From contig OX419337.1 of assembly GCA_948470475.1 (NCBI GenBank), positions 25,468,791 through 25,532,790 of the forward strand: a stretch of 64,000 bases of DNA, given 5' to 3'. Each line of letters starts with the position of its first letter. Within the stretch, counting starts at the first letter, position 1. The notes below the pieces were generated by a model. That model did no database searches and was not told where the DNA came from. It was given only the letters and a program-made list of their open reading frames with translations. This document shows, in pieces, positions 24,501 through 34,887 of the stretch. This DNA comes from Galaxea fascicularis (taxonomy: Eukaryota > Cnidaria > Anthozoa > Scleractinia > Euphylliidae). The position numbers were made by a program, and so were the translations under genes.

Positions 24501-25245
24501 GAACTCGTCTGTATTCGTTAAATGGCCTATTTCTGCTTTCAACATAGCATGACACACTGTTCAACATTGTTTAAACGTGCACTGTAAAGTCACACTAACT
24601 GAATATACGTTTCTAACTAAAGAGAGCCGTTTTCAGTTGTGTCGAAAGTAAGTCACGTTTGGATCAAGTCCGCATAATGATACAAATGCACAACTTTCTC
24701 AGCCACTAAACTGTTATAAACAACCACTCCGTCTTGGCGCCACCTACATCTCCTCGTTTCACTTTTTGATTGGTTCAGTGCGTTGCCAATATTACCCAAA
24801 ATGATTACCTCCGACTCTCTGTTGAAAACTGCTCTAAAACAAATGTATTGCAACACAAATATCACTTCCTGTACCTTCATCAGTGTCTCGCTTCAGCCAC
24901 TAAGTTTTCTTAACAGCGCATGGGGCCGAGAGACGATTTAATTCCCAGACCTGTTTCCGCGCACAACAGAAGAGGAAGCCCTGAAAATAGCAATATCAAA
25001 TGTGCATATGTAAGAAGGCAGGAAATTTTTCATTACGGGAGTTGGTGGGGTGGGTGGGGGTGGGGGCAGGGGGGAAGGGTGGAGGGGAGAGATGGAGGGG
25101 AGGGGTGGTCGTAATCTAGCTGCCTGCAGTGTTTGCTTTCAGTCAATAGATACCGCCGACCGGTTGGCTCAGTTGGTAGAGTGCCGGACTACCGTGCAGG
25201 AGGTCGTGGGTTCAATCCCCGGCCGGACCAACACTCAGGGTCTTT

Positions 25246-25277
<32 letters not shown>

Positions 25278-27531
25278 GACATCTGCAAATTGTTAGACTT
25301 TCTAGTCTTCTCGGATAAGGACGATAAACCGGAGGTCCCGTCTCACAACACTTCAATGTTCATAACCTTGTGGGACGTTAAAGAACCCACACACTAATCG
25401 GAAAGAGTAGGGCATGGAGTTCCCGGTGTGCTGGTCTGGTCTTTCTGCTATTTCATGATTTCATGGGTTGGGTGGGTTGGATGATGTAAACCGCATTTGA
25501 ATATATATACATAGAAAATGCGGTATATAAATCCATTACCATTACCGTAGACATTTTTATAAAGGTGTTCAGAGGAGGGGTGATTTGACGCCGAGATGGG
25601 GAAAGGGATGAGTTTAGGAAGACTTTATTTTCAGACGTTTACGACGTCAAGGGTATTGCATGAGTATTTTCCATTAAAAAATAACAAAAAAACGACAAAT
25701 ATATTCCTAGCACGCTTTAACGAGTTAATTGCAGCTACAACTAACAACAACATGCAAAATGTCACCTAATAATTTAAGAAGACGTTTTTACTCTATTTTA
25801 ATAACGTAACAGGCTGACGAAGACAAGGCCAATAACAACGAAGGAAATCTCGTTACTCGAGTGGATAAAGGTTTGTTTTGTCGTCATTTATCTAATACAA
25901 TTTCCCCATTCTGATTTTGCTAATTGTAACCCTACGCACTCTCATATGCTAACATTTGAACTAAACAGATGGCATTTACCGCACATAACAAACTACATTT
26001 CGGCCTTTTAGTAGTTTGTAGTGGATGTTCCGGTGTTTGGTAGTATTTAGCTGATTACATACAATGACTCCTACTGTTTGAAAATGGCAAGCGCGCTAAC
26101 ACCTCAAAGCTTATGAAAGTAGGTTAAAGGAAGAACGCATCTTACAAACACAAAATAATCAATATTTTTTTTTGCAAAATTTAATGCGTAGAGACGACAC
26201 CTCATCTTTCTCCATTCACTTTTTCTCTCAAACTCCCTCCTTTTCTTTCCTCTTGATGTTGCTGCTGTTGCGATGAGTATTATTTTGGCCAAATAACGAT
26301 TCTAAATTAATAAAAAGAGAAAAAGATATTTTGCGAGCATAACAGGAGATTGATTTTACTGGCTTTACGGTGCCACTTTGCGGAAAAGTAGAACCATGAG
26401 CCTTTTTCAACGTTCACTAACGCAAGCCTTTCGTAAATCGCTTTTTCTTGTTTTTTCTGTGGGGAAAATTATCCCCAAAAAGGCCTGTTAAAAGACCTCG
26501 TTTTAGCACTGGCTCTTTCTGTTTGTTACCGTTCCCTTTACGAAATCGACGCTTCTTTGCCTTAAACTTGAGCCCCTTCTTTATCAGGAAAAAGGTTGTC
26601 AGGCACAGAAGCTGCTGTTCCAGCAATGTAAATTCTGTTGACATTAATATGTGGAAAATATTCATTTGCAGAAAGAACTTCGCTGGCATCTGCCGACTCT
26701 GTAAGCTCCAATGGTAAATTACCGACTGTTTTTCTGACTACCTCGCCATTTAGCACTCGTAAAAAGCAACAAAAAGATGAAAGAAGTGTTATATCATGGA
26801 GTGGAACAACTCAAAATACAAGACAGAAAGAAGAAACCCAAGAACAGAGCACAGGAAACGTATTTGCGTCAGGAGTCTACTCCAACTCATTTCCTCGCGT
26901 GGAAACTAAAGAATCTTACAAGCTTAAAGATTGGCCACGCAAGGGTAGACGTTTTAAATCTGTAGTCGACACAGTCCGCGCTTTTCGTCGCGATAAAACG
27001 CTTGGAAACAAGGCGGAAGCAGAGACGAAGAACGAAACGGAAGTCAAAAACAAGCCTAGAAGCGCAGCTACAATCCGTAAGAAGTTCTCATTTTTGAAAG
27101 ATCACCGACAACGCAGTGTTAGTGAAAGTCAGTTGGCTACGATTTACGGATCACGTGATGACACGGATCCGCTGTTAAGGCGGGAAAACGAAGCAGCACA
27201 AAAACTTGTTCGAAGAAGCAGTGAGAATATAACAGGGTCTACAACATTAACTCGCCAGAAAAGCGAAGAGAAGTACTCTTTCTCCCTGCCCAATACTCCT
27301 GCAATAGCCATGCCGAGAAGGAGCAACTCTGCTCGATTCATTGGCACAAGGAGCTCACGCAGTACCGCTTCTTGTAGTTCAAATTCTCACGGATCAAGTC
27401 CTACTCATTCACAGCACAAGTGTCCCGCTTGTAATTTTGATGTTTTGATTCTGAGTGAATGCCCTGCTTGCAAAGCCTCGCAGCAGGACTTAAACGGTAA
27501 TCATTCATTACACGAAAGACTGATAAATTAA
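18502..27531 (+). CDS. Two-C2-domain protein with basic Cys4 tail (3' part of gene, 12 exons)
   Basis: Exons traced by GT/AG borders and continuous phase: 18502-18602, 19239-19322, 19835-19942, 20429-20651, 20984-21033, 21441-21489, 22132-22194, 23237-23382, 23707-23790, 24080-24163, 25813-25870, 26672-27531. The first C2 domain has calcium-loop residues in MDKHGLSDPY, then GTLNPVWD and VVLDKD. It carries a long insert (exon 4, starting LMDWFEESQQ) before its last strand, KLCVSAVFRP. The second C2 has GTLEINIYQG, DVNGKSDPF, LDPVWNE and EVWDKD. An acidic linker leads into a Ser/Arg/Lys-rich tail of about 280 residues ending in KCPACNFDVLILSECPACKA, a possible zinc ribbon. C2 domains bind membranes, often with calcium; the specific role is unknown. 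The first exon begins in phase 1, so at least one 5' exon is missing from this model. Confidence 0.85.
21570..21650 (+). repeat. Degraded tRNA-like sequence (SINE-type) in an intron
   Basis: The string attagagcgctggatttgta followed by atccggtggtcgcaggttcaa has the layout of a tRNA anticodon arm and B box. The acceptor stem and 5' D-arm are not intact. It is a pseudo-tRNA, not a functional gene. Confidence 0.5.
21655..21880. mobile_element. MITE-like palindromic element in a C2-gene intron
   Basis: The ends gtttctcgaaagtcccgaaa (left) and 'ttcggggttttcgagaaac' (right) are inverted copies of about 28 bases bounding a roughly 220-bp element. A second inner cttttcgggcccgaaaag palindrome is present. 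Confidence 0.65.
25040..25112 (+). repeat. G-rich tract, potential G-quadruplex
   Basis: Several runs of three or more G are separated by single bases (ggggtgggtgggggtggggg). It lies in the intron between the exons at 24080 and 25813 of the C2-domain gene. Confidence 0.7.
25155..25546 (+). mobile_element. tRNA-headed SINE
   Basis: The head (25155-25230) has an A box (tggctcagttggtagag) and B box (gtgggttcaatcccc), and its gccgacc and cgg(a)cca ends pair only in part. It continues into a roughly 315-bp unrelated body (acactcagggtctttaataa..., 'gaacccacacactaatcgg') and ends in atccattaccattacc. Fusion of a tRNA-like head to a long body, and its place inside an intron, mark it as a SINE and not a tRNA gene. 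Target duplications were not resolved. Confidence 0.85.
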
Positions 27532-27570
27532 ATACGATGCTGTAAGTCAAATTCCAGGGCAGCCAAAGAC

Positions 27571-27576
27571 AATAAA
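27571..27576 (+). promoter_or_regulatory. Putative poly(A) signal of the C2-domain gene
   Basis: AATAAA 40 bases after the stop codon in acaataaagcc. This would give a very short 3' UTR. Confidence 0.5.
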
Positions 27577-29710
27577 GCCAAAGACAATGTGCCGATTGCG
27601 TGACAAATGCGCTGCGCAAGAAAGGTTTTGCGTGACATTCTGTAGACGACATGGGAGGCTTAAAATTTAACGCATTTCATCGGGTCTGCCAATGTACATT
27701 ACCTTAATTGAGACTGAAATATGTCAATTTTAATTCTAGCTTGGCTTAAATTAAGCGTTTATATGTTTGATGCTCTAAACAGTACCTTATTTGAGACAGA
27801 AATATTTGATGAGTTTGCCAGAGTTTAAACTTTATTTCCGGTCAAGATTTATCCCATAGTTAAACTAGATTAGTCGAATTTGCATTAAAGGTCATCCCGT
27901 GAGTTGCTTCCTATTCCCTTGATGGAATACATCTCAGTCTCTACGGGTAAAAGCATTACTTGAACCACAAAAGATGGCTGCAAGCCATATTACCGAAGTA
28001 ATTTAATGTAAATGTTGATGTAGATTTATAGTTGAGATTTATCACATTGAACTTATTTATTTCTTGACAAATATTTATTCAGTTTACAAGAAATTAACAT
28101 TGGTTTAAGGCTAACGAGCGTCTATTCCTGAAAATAAAAGAATTTGACCGTTTTATTGTTGGTAAAATTATAAGCACAAAAATATGATGCGAGCTTTTCA
28201 GAAAACGTGTTGTAGGATTTGTTGAATTAAAAGCTGTAATTGCTTGTTAAACCCTTGACTATTGTTATATTAAACACATTAACGTGTATGTTACCTTTTG
28301 CAATTGAATTCAAGTCACTCTTTGTCTCTCCTACCCCAAAAAGCCAGAGACCAAAACCAAAACAACGCACGCTGCACTTCGAGATCCGCCATTTGGTCAA
28401 GTAGCATCTCAGTGTGTATTATACAAAGTACAGATTCTTTTCACAAACACCGCAAGCCAACGAAAACTTGGCATGGAATTGCCACTTGGTGATGAGTGGC
28501 TTTTAGCTTAAACAAATTAATTTGTGAGGTATAAATAATATTGTATTATGCTTGACACAATCAATGATCGGGTGGGTTGTCGATGATTGGCCGTAAGTCA
28601 GAAAGAAAGAAATCGTATGATGGCGTAAAACCAAACCAATTCAGTACTTCAGCTAATCACAACAGAACGAAACAGTGCAAAAGGCCAATCAGAATTTAAA
28701 GCTATTACATTTAGCCGGTGCCAAGAGCGAGTGCTGAGAACTTTCCTGGCCAATCATAGAGCGAAGCAAGGCAAACCAGAGAAAAAGCAATTACCCGATT
28801 CGAAGCTCAGATGAAAACCGCGCTTACGTAGAAGCGCATCGATTAATATAAGATAAATTAAGTCCTCAGTTCGTTTCGTCATATCGGTCATCAAGACTTG
28901 TATAAATATATGTCGTCTCCTTTAAGGTTAAGGTATACATACGTTCCAAGGCAGAAATGTGACGCAAATGATTCTTAGTGCTCTGACTAGAACAGCGTGT
29001 CTCAATGCGAGCTGAAAAATTGGAGCCAAAAATACTAAAAATGTTTTACTAATAAAAAACAAAAGTCTTGGAAACATGCCGTCGTGCAATGTATACCTTG
29101 GCTCCTACGCTCTCTACAACATTATTTTCAAAGCAGATCAGCGGAATTTCAACATTTTGTACCTCGAATCGAATGGTATCACCTTCTGATCCGCTAGTCT
29201 CTTTAAAGAAAAGGAACTGAAGAAGAAAAACAATTTGCGGTTAACGGTTTGCCTACAAATTCGCTGCAAGTGTTTCTTATTCTGTTTTTACATGTATTTA
29301 AAAAGCCAGTTACTAAAATGTGGATAACAATAAAATAAAACTATGTTTTTTTGGAAACGCGCCCTCTTAATTTATATTTGTTCAAGCACTCTGTTTCATT
29401 TCATTTCAGTACAACGCACATAAATAAAATCATGAAATTTTTAATCTCCATCGAGCAATTTCACCCCCTTAATGCAGTTTCTTTTAAAGTGATGTAAGGA
29501 AAAAGTAAGGTACAGCCACAATGTTTTGTTCTTTCAAGTGAAACTAAACTGCGTCGAGCTGGAAAAAATTAATAATCGGATGGCTCGCTGTGAATTGGCT
29601 GTGAATCAGAATTTTTGTGAATTGGTCGCCTTAAAGAAAGGACTACCACACAAATAATTCATTGGGCAAAATAAATTCAAATAATAAAATAATTAAAATA
29701 AAATAATCTA
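27577..29710. other. Gene-free stretch with a decayed GPCR flank
   Basis: No exon is recognised. The block 28497-28545 (ggcttttagcttaaacaaat, taatttgtgaggtat) resembles 30056-30095 directly upstream of GPCR copy 4. Sequence near 28556-28600 resembles the 29575 region. This suggests a duplicated promoter-side flank whose gene is gone. Confidence 0.4.
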
Positions 29711-30054
29711 CTCATTGGGCACTATGGCCACGTGGTAGTGGGCATTACCCCTTAAATCTACCAAGTCTGATAAAGTTTGCACTTGAGCATTGGCAGCCAT
29801 GGACAGCTGTTTTGGCCGTATTAGGCCTCATCAGCATGGCATAGTTAATATCCAGGCTCAAAAGCCCACATGAATAAAACAAGAGACGAAACTGTGAAGC
29901 TTGAGGGATGTGGCTTCAAGTCAAGCTACGTCATGCTGACGAGGCCTAACAAGGCCAAAACGGCTGTCCATGGCTGCTCATGCTCGGACTGAAACTTTAT
30001 TTGTTAGATTTAAGGGGTAATTCCCACTGCCACGTGGCCATAGTACCCAATGAG
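29711..30054. mobile_element. 344-bp foldback element just upstream of GPCR copy 4
   Basis: Terminal arms ctcattgggcactatggcca and tggccatagtacccaatgag are inverted copies. The pairing continues inward through ggtaatt/ggcattacccc blocks and the ggccgtattaggcctcatca / tgctgacgaggcctaacaag blocks, so each arm is about 130 bases. It ends 160 bases before the receptor start codon. Confidence 0.85.
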
Positions 30055-30214
30055 CGGCTTTCAGCTTACCTAAACACATTAATTTGTGAGGTATTCTTGG
30101 CACTAGAAGCCACATCCCACAAGCTTTACATTTTCATCGTCTTAAAGAAAGCTACCTGTATACGTCCCAACACTCAAAGTAAAAACAGCTTTCGTTTCGT
30201 TAACCGTGCTTAAA

Positions 30215-31312
30215 ATGAATAACATATCAGCTACCAACACCTCAAATATTACAGTTTCGTCCTTTCCATGGCATTTTACTTCGAAACCAGAAGGCATCGT
30301 GGTCTGCAGTGTTTTTGCGCTGGAAGCTCTTTTGATTGTCTTGGGAAACTTACTCACGATTGTGCTCTTTGCAGTGAACAGGGCTATTCGAAAGAAGACT
30401 TTACTTTTGGTCATCAATATGGCGGTTACTGATCTGATACTGGGAGCTGTGTTCCTGCCTATCCGTATCATCAAGCTTGGGCGGCTTAATCAACTATGGA
30501 CGGCGAGAGTAACGAGTTCAGCTTTTTCCCTTTACTTTGACGGCGCGATGCGCCTTGTTTTCTTCCAAGCCTCGTTGCTTTCTGCAGCCGCGATTTCGCT
30601 CGAGAGATTTTACGCTATTAATTGGCCGCTACAGCACCGAACATTGTCGATGCAATTTTACCTCGTGGTCATTTTCATAGTCTGGATATTAAGTGTCATA
30701 GTTTCAGCCATCTGTTGGATCTTGGAATATTTAACCACAGCCAAAATTCAAATTTACGCTTTGGCATCGTACTTTTTTACTCTGTTACTCATTGTCTGCT
30801 TCTGTAGCATCAGTATTTGGAGAAAATTTCAACACAGAGTGATTGCTTCCCAACAGCAAAACAGAGCCTTGCAAAACCAACGCCTGTCAAAAACCTTGCT
30901 GCTCGTTTCGTTGGTTGCTTTGCTTTCATGGCTGCCTTATATTATTGTCAAATGTTTAAACGTTGAGTTTTCTGTAATATTATATACCGCTATGCTTTTA
31001 CTTTATTCCAACTCTTTAGTTAATCCAATCGTATATGCATTACGAATTCCGGAGTTTAGACAAGCGCTGTGTTTGTGCTGTTTTAGGAGACAGGTGGCAG
31101 TGGACATGACAAAATATGGGAGAAGAAATAACAGAGTTGTCGCTTTGAGATCGGAGATGGAACTAATGTCAACAGATCCAATAAAAAACAGCTGTAGCGC
31201 AAACAGAGCTGTGAACGCCAGTACGACTAGCGACAAAATTACCGAGAGAGCGAAAACTGAGGTCAGACAATTAGATGTGAATACGTTAGCATGTAGTGGA
31301 AGTTCACCATAG
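30215..31312 (+). CDS. Class A GPCR, copy 4, intronless
   Basis: A 365-residue seven-helix receptor, the longest of the set. Start ATG 30215 (aaaatgaataac); the frame extends upstream only to a GTG. The N-terminus has three sequons (NIS, NTS, NIT). Motifs: GNLLTIVLF (TM1), NMAVTDLILGA (TM2), ERFYAINWPL (TM3 end), SWLP (TM6), NPIVYALRIPEFRQAL (TM7/helix 8), then CLCCFRRQ, a possible palmitoylation site. The tail is about 55 residues longer than in copies 2 and 3 and is rich in Ser/Thr. No TM3/second-loop disulfide pair. It is closest to copies 5 and 6 on the opposite strand. Ligand unknown. Confidence 0.93.
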   Translation: MNNISATNTSNITVSSFPWHFTSKPEGIVVCSVFALEALLIVLGNLLTIVLFAVNRAIRKKTLLLVINMAVTDLILGAVFLPIRIIKLGRLNQLWTARVTSSAFSLYFDGAMRLVFFQASLLSAAAISLERFYAINWPLQHRTLSMQFYLVVIFIVWILSVIVSAICWILEYLTTAKIQIYALASYFFTLLLIVCFCSISIWRKFQHRVIASQQQNRALQNQRLSKTLLLVSLVALLSWLPYIIVKCLNVEFSVILYTAMLLLYSNSLVNPIVYALRIPEFRQALCLCCFRRQVAVDMTKYGRRNNRVVALRSEMELMSTDPIKNSCSANRAVNASTTSDKITERAKTEVRQLDVNTLACSGSSP

Positions 31313-31499
31313 CCCAAGGCACATTGACTCGTATTGATGCTGTTATTAGATGTTTTTCAAAAGCCAGCTGTAAAATGGGGAAGGAGGGGGGGGGGGGTGG
31401 GGACACCAATAGAAACGGTTACCCGTAAATAGCTTTTGGAAACCATGACTCCTTCTCATATGTTAGCTGAAACGTTTTCTTTGTTATTATTTTTCAATG

Positions 31500-31764
31500 T
31501 AAAATGATAAAATTCGTATTAACAATGACTTAGTAATACATAAACAAGTAAAAATAAGCGATATAATTTCCCGACGTTTCGGCGACTTCATGACGCCATT
31601 ATCAAGGGTAGAAATGACCACCTCCACTATGTAAATCAGTTGTAACTCTTGAACTCGCATCGTTAATTTTAGTCTCATTTCTACCCTTGATAATGGCGTC
31701 AGGAAGTCGCCGAAACGTCGGGAAATTATATCGCTTATTTTTACTTGTTTAAAATGATAAAATT
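31500..31764. mobile_element. Palindromic MITE with 15-bp flanking direct repeat
   Basis: Arms at about 31544-31617 and 31674-31748 are nearly perfect inverted copies (acaagtaaaaataagcgata, cccgacgtttcggcgacttc) around a loop of about 57 bases. The direct repeat taaaatgataaaatt occurs at 31500-31514 and 31750-31764 and may be the target-site duplication. A related motif (aacgtttcggtgtcctcatg) is at about 13399. Confidence 0.8.
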
Positions 31765-32077
31765 TGAGAAATTTTGCCTCCATTGAGCAGCCTTCAGTAC
31801 TCCTTGATCTACTCTCTCTAAAGGAAGCAATTAGAGGCGAGGAAATTACTTCCAGGCGGTAATGATGTAATGATATAGCACTTTCAGTTGATAACACAGT
31901 TCTTAAAAACGCATTATACAAGTCTCAATGCTTTTACATAAGATTCAAAATACTTACAAGAATGAGATTAAAAATTTACTATAGGTTAAAAGCGTTTTTA
32001 AAAAGGTATGTCTTGAGCCTGGTTTTAAAGGAATCTAAGGTCTCGGCATATCTTATAAAATCAGGAAGTTATTATTA

Positions 32078-32300
32078 TTCAAATTTGCGCTTTGGCATCC
32101 CACTTCTTCATTGTTACGCGTTGTATACTTCTGTAACATCGGAGAAAATTTCAAGTTAGAATGATTGCTTCACATCCGCAAACCAGAGCATTGCAAAACA
32201 TTTACACTTGACAAATTAAAGCCTTGCAGCTTGTCTCTTTTGTTGCTTCGCTCAGATCATGGCTGCCTTATATTATCGTCAAAAAATGCGCAGCTTCAGT
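32078..32300 (+). pseudogene. GPCR relic covering TM5-TM6
   Basis: Nucleotides such as aaatttgcgctttggcatcc, agaatgattgcttcacatcc, agagcattgcaaaac and atggctgccttatattat align with GPCR copy 4 from TM5 to TM6 (30750-30960). Deletions remove the frame and most of TM5. No flanking receptor sequence remains on either side, so this is an isolated fragment in the same orientation as copy 4. Confidence 0.8.
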
Positions 32301-32353
32301 GTTCACTGGCCATAATTAAGTCTTATTATTCGTACAGTGTAGGGCATACATAC

Positions 32354-32514
32354 TAGTTATGCAACGCTTTCGAGTGGTATACTGTGGTAAAATCTCACGA
32401 GTCACTTGTATTTTCTGGTATACATACGAGCCTTTAGGCGAGTGTGTATACCAAGAAAATACAAGTGACGAGTGGGATATTCCACGGCATAGTACGAGAA
32501 AGGGTTGCGTAACT
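32354..32514. mobile_element. Palindromic element (161 bp)
   Basis: Inverted arms of about 75 bases: gttatgcaacgctttcgagt... gtcacttgtattttctggta against taccaagaaaatacaagtga ... agaaagggttgcgtaac. It is a MITE-like foldback. Confidence 0.75.
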
Positions 32515-32762
32515 ATTTTATACCATGTCATAGAAAACATGTAGCCTTAGATAATCGATGCGGTGCACAAAAAAAAAACAACAAGTAACTTTATTTGCAT
32601 GACCATAACTTCATACAGTATTGCAAAAGCACGTATGGGAAGGTTGGGTGTGGTATAGTTGAATTGCACTAGTCGATGGGAAGGTTCCGTGCAATACCGA
32701 TGAAAATATAACGGCATTCCTGAATTCTTATTGGTTATATTTTCTATGGCATGGTATAAAAT
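32515..32762. mobile_element. Second terminal-inverted-repeat element abutting the first
   Basis: Ends attttataccatgtcatagaaaa (32515-32537) and ttttctatggcatggtataaaat (32740-32762) are inverted, with one mismatch. The element directly abuts the palindrome to its left, which suggests nested or targeted insertion. Confidence 0.7.
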
Positions 32763-32989
32763 TTCGTATCATAAACAAAGTACACATACAGATGGACTTG
32801 ATACACTTTTCACAATCAGTTTCAACCTAATGGTCAGTTTCAACGTGGTTTGTTTGACGGAAAAAGGAAAATTTACCCAGAAAGTGTTTGTTATTTGAAT
32901 AAAAACTCAAGTCTACACTTGCTGTCCGTAGTTCATACATTACCCCGAAATCCAAATAAACGCGAGCGGGCAAAACTACAACTCCTGTT

Positions 32990-33075
32990 ATATCAGATCA
33001 GCAACCGAACGGTCATATTAATAACCGAAAATAAACTTTTCTTTCGAAGGGTCTTCCTCAGCTATATCCATTTTG
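32990..33075 (-). pseudogene. GPCR relic: start codon fused to TM2 region
   Basis: Reading the minus strand, the sequence starts at the ATG near 33075 in a context matching GPCR copies 5 and 6. It then jumps straight to the ICL1-TM2 sequence (gacccttcgaaagaaaag... gttgctgatctgata), so the N-terminus and TM1 are deleted. The frame meets a TAA within 20 codons. The 5' flank (33080-33260) is still clearly homologous to that of copies 5-7, so this was once a further tandem member. Confidence 0.75.
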
Positions 33076-33867
33076 AGGGAGAATAACACACTAAAACCAT
33101 TTACTTCACTTTGATTGTCAGTGAGTGGACAGCTTTCCTTGAAGCAATTCTAAGTTTTTATAAGAATTCTAAGTAAGAACCAATCGTATTTAACCAAAAA
33201 GATCAATTATTTCAAGATGAATGTATTTTATACTTTAGCTTGAAAGAACAACTTATAACTTGCTTTCCTTTCGTCTTTAATTGATTTTTATAAAAAGACA
33301 TTTAAGTTCAAATAGTCAGACAATTCGTCGGTGGTACAATTTGTCGAAGTCCTATATTGGCCTTCATTGATATTGAAACAAAAATAAAGCGCTAAAGCAA
33401 ACATATTAGAAGAGGGCATGTTTCCTAAAGGGGGTAAGTCTACCAACAGTTGGGGTAAAATCTGTCACAATTCAATTGAACGTCCTTGTAAATGAAATGA
33501 AACTGAGTGCTTGAGCAATTATGAGAAGCCATGTTTCCAAAGACCTATTGTTTTTATTGTTATTGATTACATCTTTGCAGCTGGCTTTAAAACACATGTA
33601 TTAACAGCGTCAGGAATCATTTCCAGCAAGAGAGGATAAAGGACCATAATCCTCTCTTGTTTCCAGCCAGTTTCAAGGGAAACCGGCTCTTTGGACGTGC
33701 TATTTGTGTTTTTTCTCTTGAATTGCTTTCCTCATAGCTTTAAAGGGTGGTACTATATGTTTGGGTCAAAATTTGTGGAAACTATATTGATCTTCGATGA
33801 ATAATGTGATAGCAGAGAGCTTAAGCAAATATATTTTTAATACTGGTTTGTTGGTCAATACCTATTT

Positions 33868-34887
33868 CTACAAGAGCTTGTCAAGTCCTGTTTTGTTCAC
33901 TGGATCTATTGACAGGGTTTTTAGTTGTAACTCCGGCATGAGAGCGGCAACCCTGTTATTTCTTCTTCCAATTTCTTTCATGTCCACCGCCGCAACCAGT
34001 CTCCTAAAACAGCACAAACGCAGGTCTTGTCTTAACTCCGGAATTCGTAAAGCATACACGATTGGGTTAACAACAGAGTTGCAAAAAAGTAAAACAACAC
34101 TGGTGAAAAATATTTTAACAGAGATTGTCGAGGACGTAAAGCCTACGTAATTGATAATAATGAAAGGCAGCCACGATAGCAAAGCAACAATAGACACAAA
34201 CAACAAGGTTTTTGTCAGGCGTTGGTTTTGCGAGGGTCGGTTTTGCTGTTGGGTAGCAATCATTTTGTGCCGACATTTTTTCCAAATACCGACGTTACAG
34301 CAACATACAATGAACAACAGAATCAAATAGTATGATGACAAAAAGTAAAAATTAATTTCGGTCGATAACAACACACTTAACATGGAAGAGATGGCGGAAA
34401 ACACGATACCTAATGTCCACACTACAAAAATGACAACGCGGTATGGTCGCCCTGACAAAGTTCGGTGCTGTAAAGGCCAATAAATAGCGTAAAATCGTTC
34501 AATCGACACTGCAACCGCAGAAAGAAATGAGCCTTGCAAGAAAACGTTAACCGCTACGTTGTAGAAAAGGATGACGTAAAACCTCTGGTGTAGCTTTGGT
34601 GTCCACAGTGAATATGCGGGGCCCAAATATATGTAAATTTGAAAGGGTAGAAACACAGCTCCCAATATCAGATCAGCAACTGCCATATTGATGACCAAAA
34701 ATAAAGACTTCTTTTGATGGGTCTTGTTCACCGCAAAAAGGACAATCGTGAGCAAGTTTCCCAAGACAATCAAAAGAGCTTCCAGCGAAACAACACAACA
34801 AAGTGTGATACCTTCTGCTTTGGAAGGAAGATTCCACAAAGATGGCGAAACTGTATTGGAAGTGTTTGTAGGCGATCTCTTATTCAT
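33868..34887 (-). CDS. Class A GPCR, copy 5, intronless
   Basis: A 339-residue seven-helix receptor. Start ATG at 34887-34885; the open frame runs seven codons further upstream to a GTG. Motifs: sequon NTS near the N-terminus, GNLLTIVLF (TM1), NMAVADLILGA (TM2), ERFYAIYWPLQHR (TM3 end), SWLPFIIINY (TM6), NPIVYALRIPELRQDL (TM7), CCFRR, and a tail with VDMKEIGRRNNR. The tail is the reference for the truncated copy 6. No TM3/second-loop cysteine pair, and no proline in TM5. It is transcribed towards copy 4 across the 31.3-33.9 kb stretch of relics and MITEs. Ligand unknown. Confidence 0.93.
   Translation of the reverse strand: MNKRSPTNTSNTVSPSLWNLPSKAEGITLCCVVSLEALLIVLGNLLTIVLFAVNKTHQKKSLFLVINMAVADLILGAVFLPFQIYIYLGPAYSLWTPKLHQRFYVILFYNVAVNVFLQGSFLSAVAVSIERFYAIYWPLQHRTLSGRPYRVVIFVVWTLGIVFSAISSMLSVLLSTEINFYFLSSYYLILLFIVCCCNVGIWKKCRHKMIATQQQNRPSQNQRLTKTLLFVSIVALLSWLPFIIINYVGFTSSTISVKIFFTSVVLLFCNSVVNPIVYALRIPELRQDLRLCCFRRLVAAVDMKEIGRRNNRVAALMPELQLKTLSIDPVNKTGLDKLL

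Noticed and set aside
25155..25230. A functional tRNA gene
   Set aside because: The A and B boxes are good, but acceptor pairing is poor and the sequence continues into a long SINE body inside an intron.
32850..33086. A 78-codon plus-strand frame
   Set aside because: It is antisense to a decayed receptor fragment and has no support of its own.
33797..34150. A 117-codon plus-strand frame
   Set aside because: It is the antisense shadow of the C-terminal part of GPCR copy 5.
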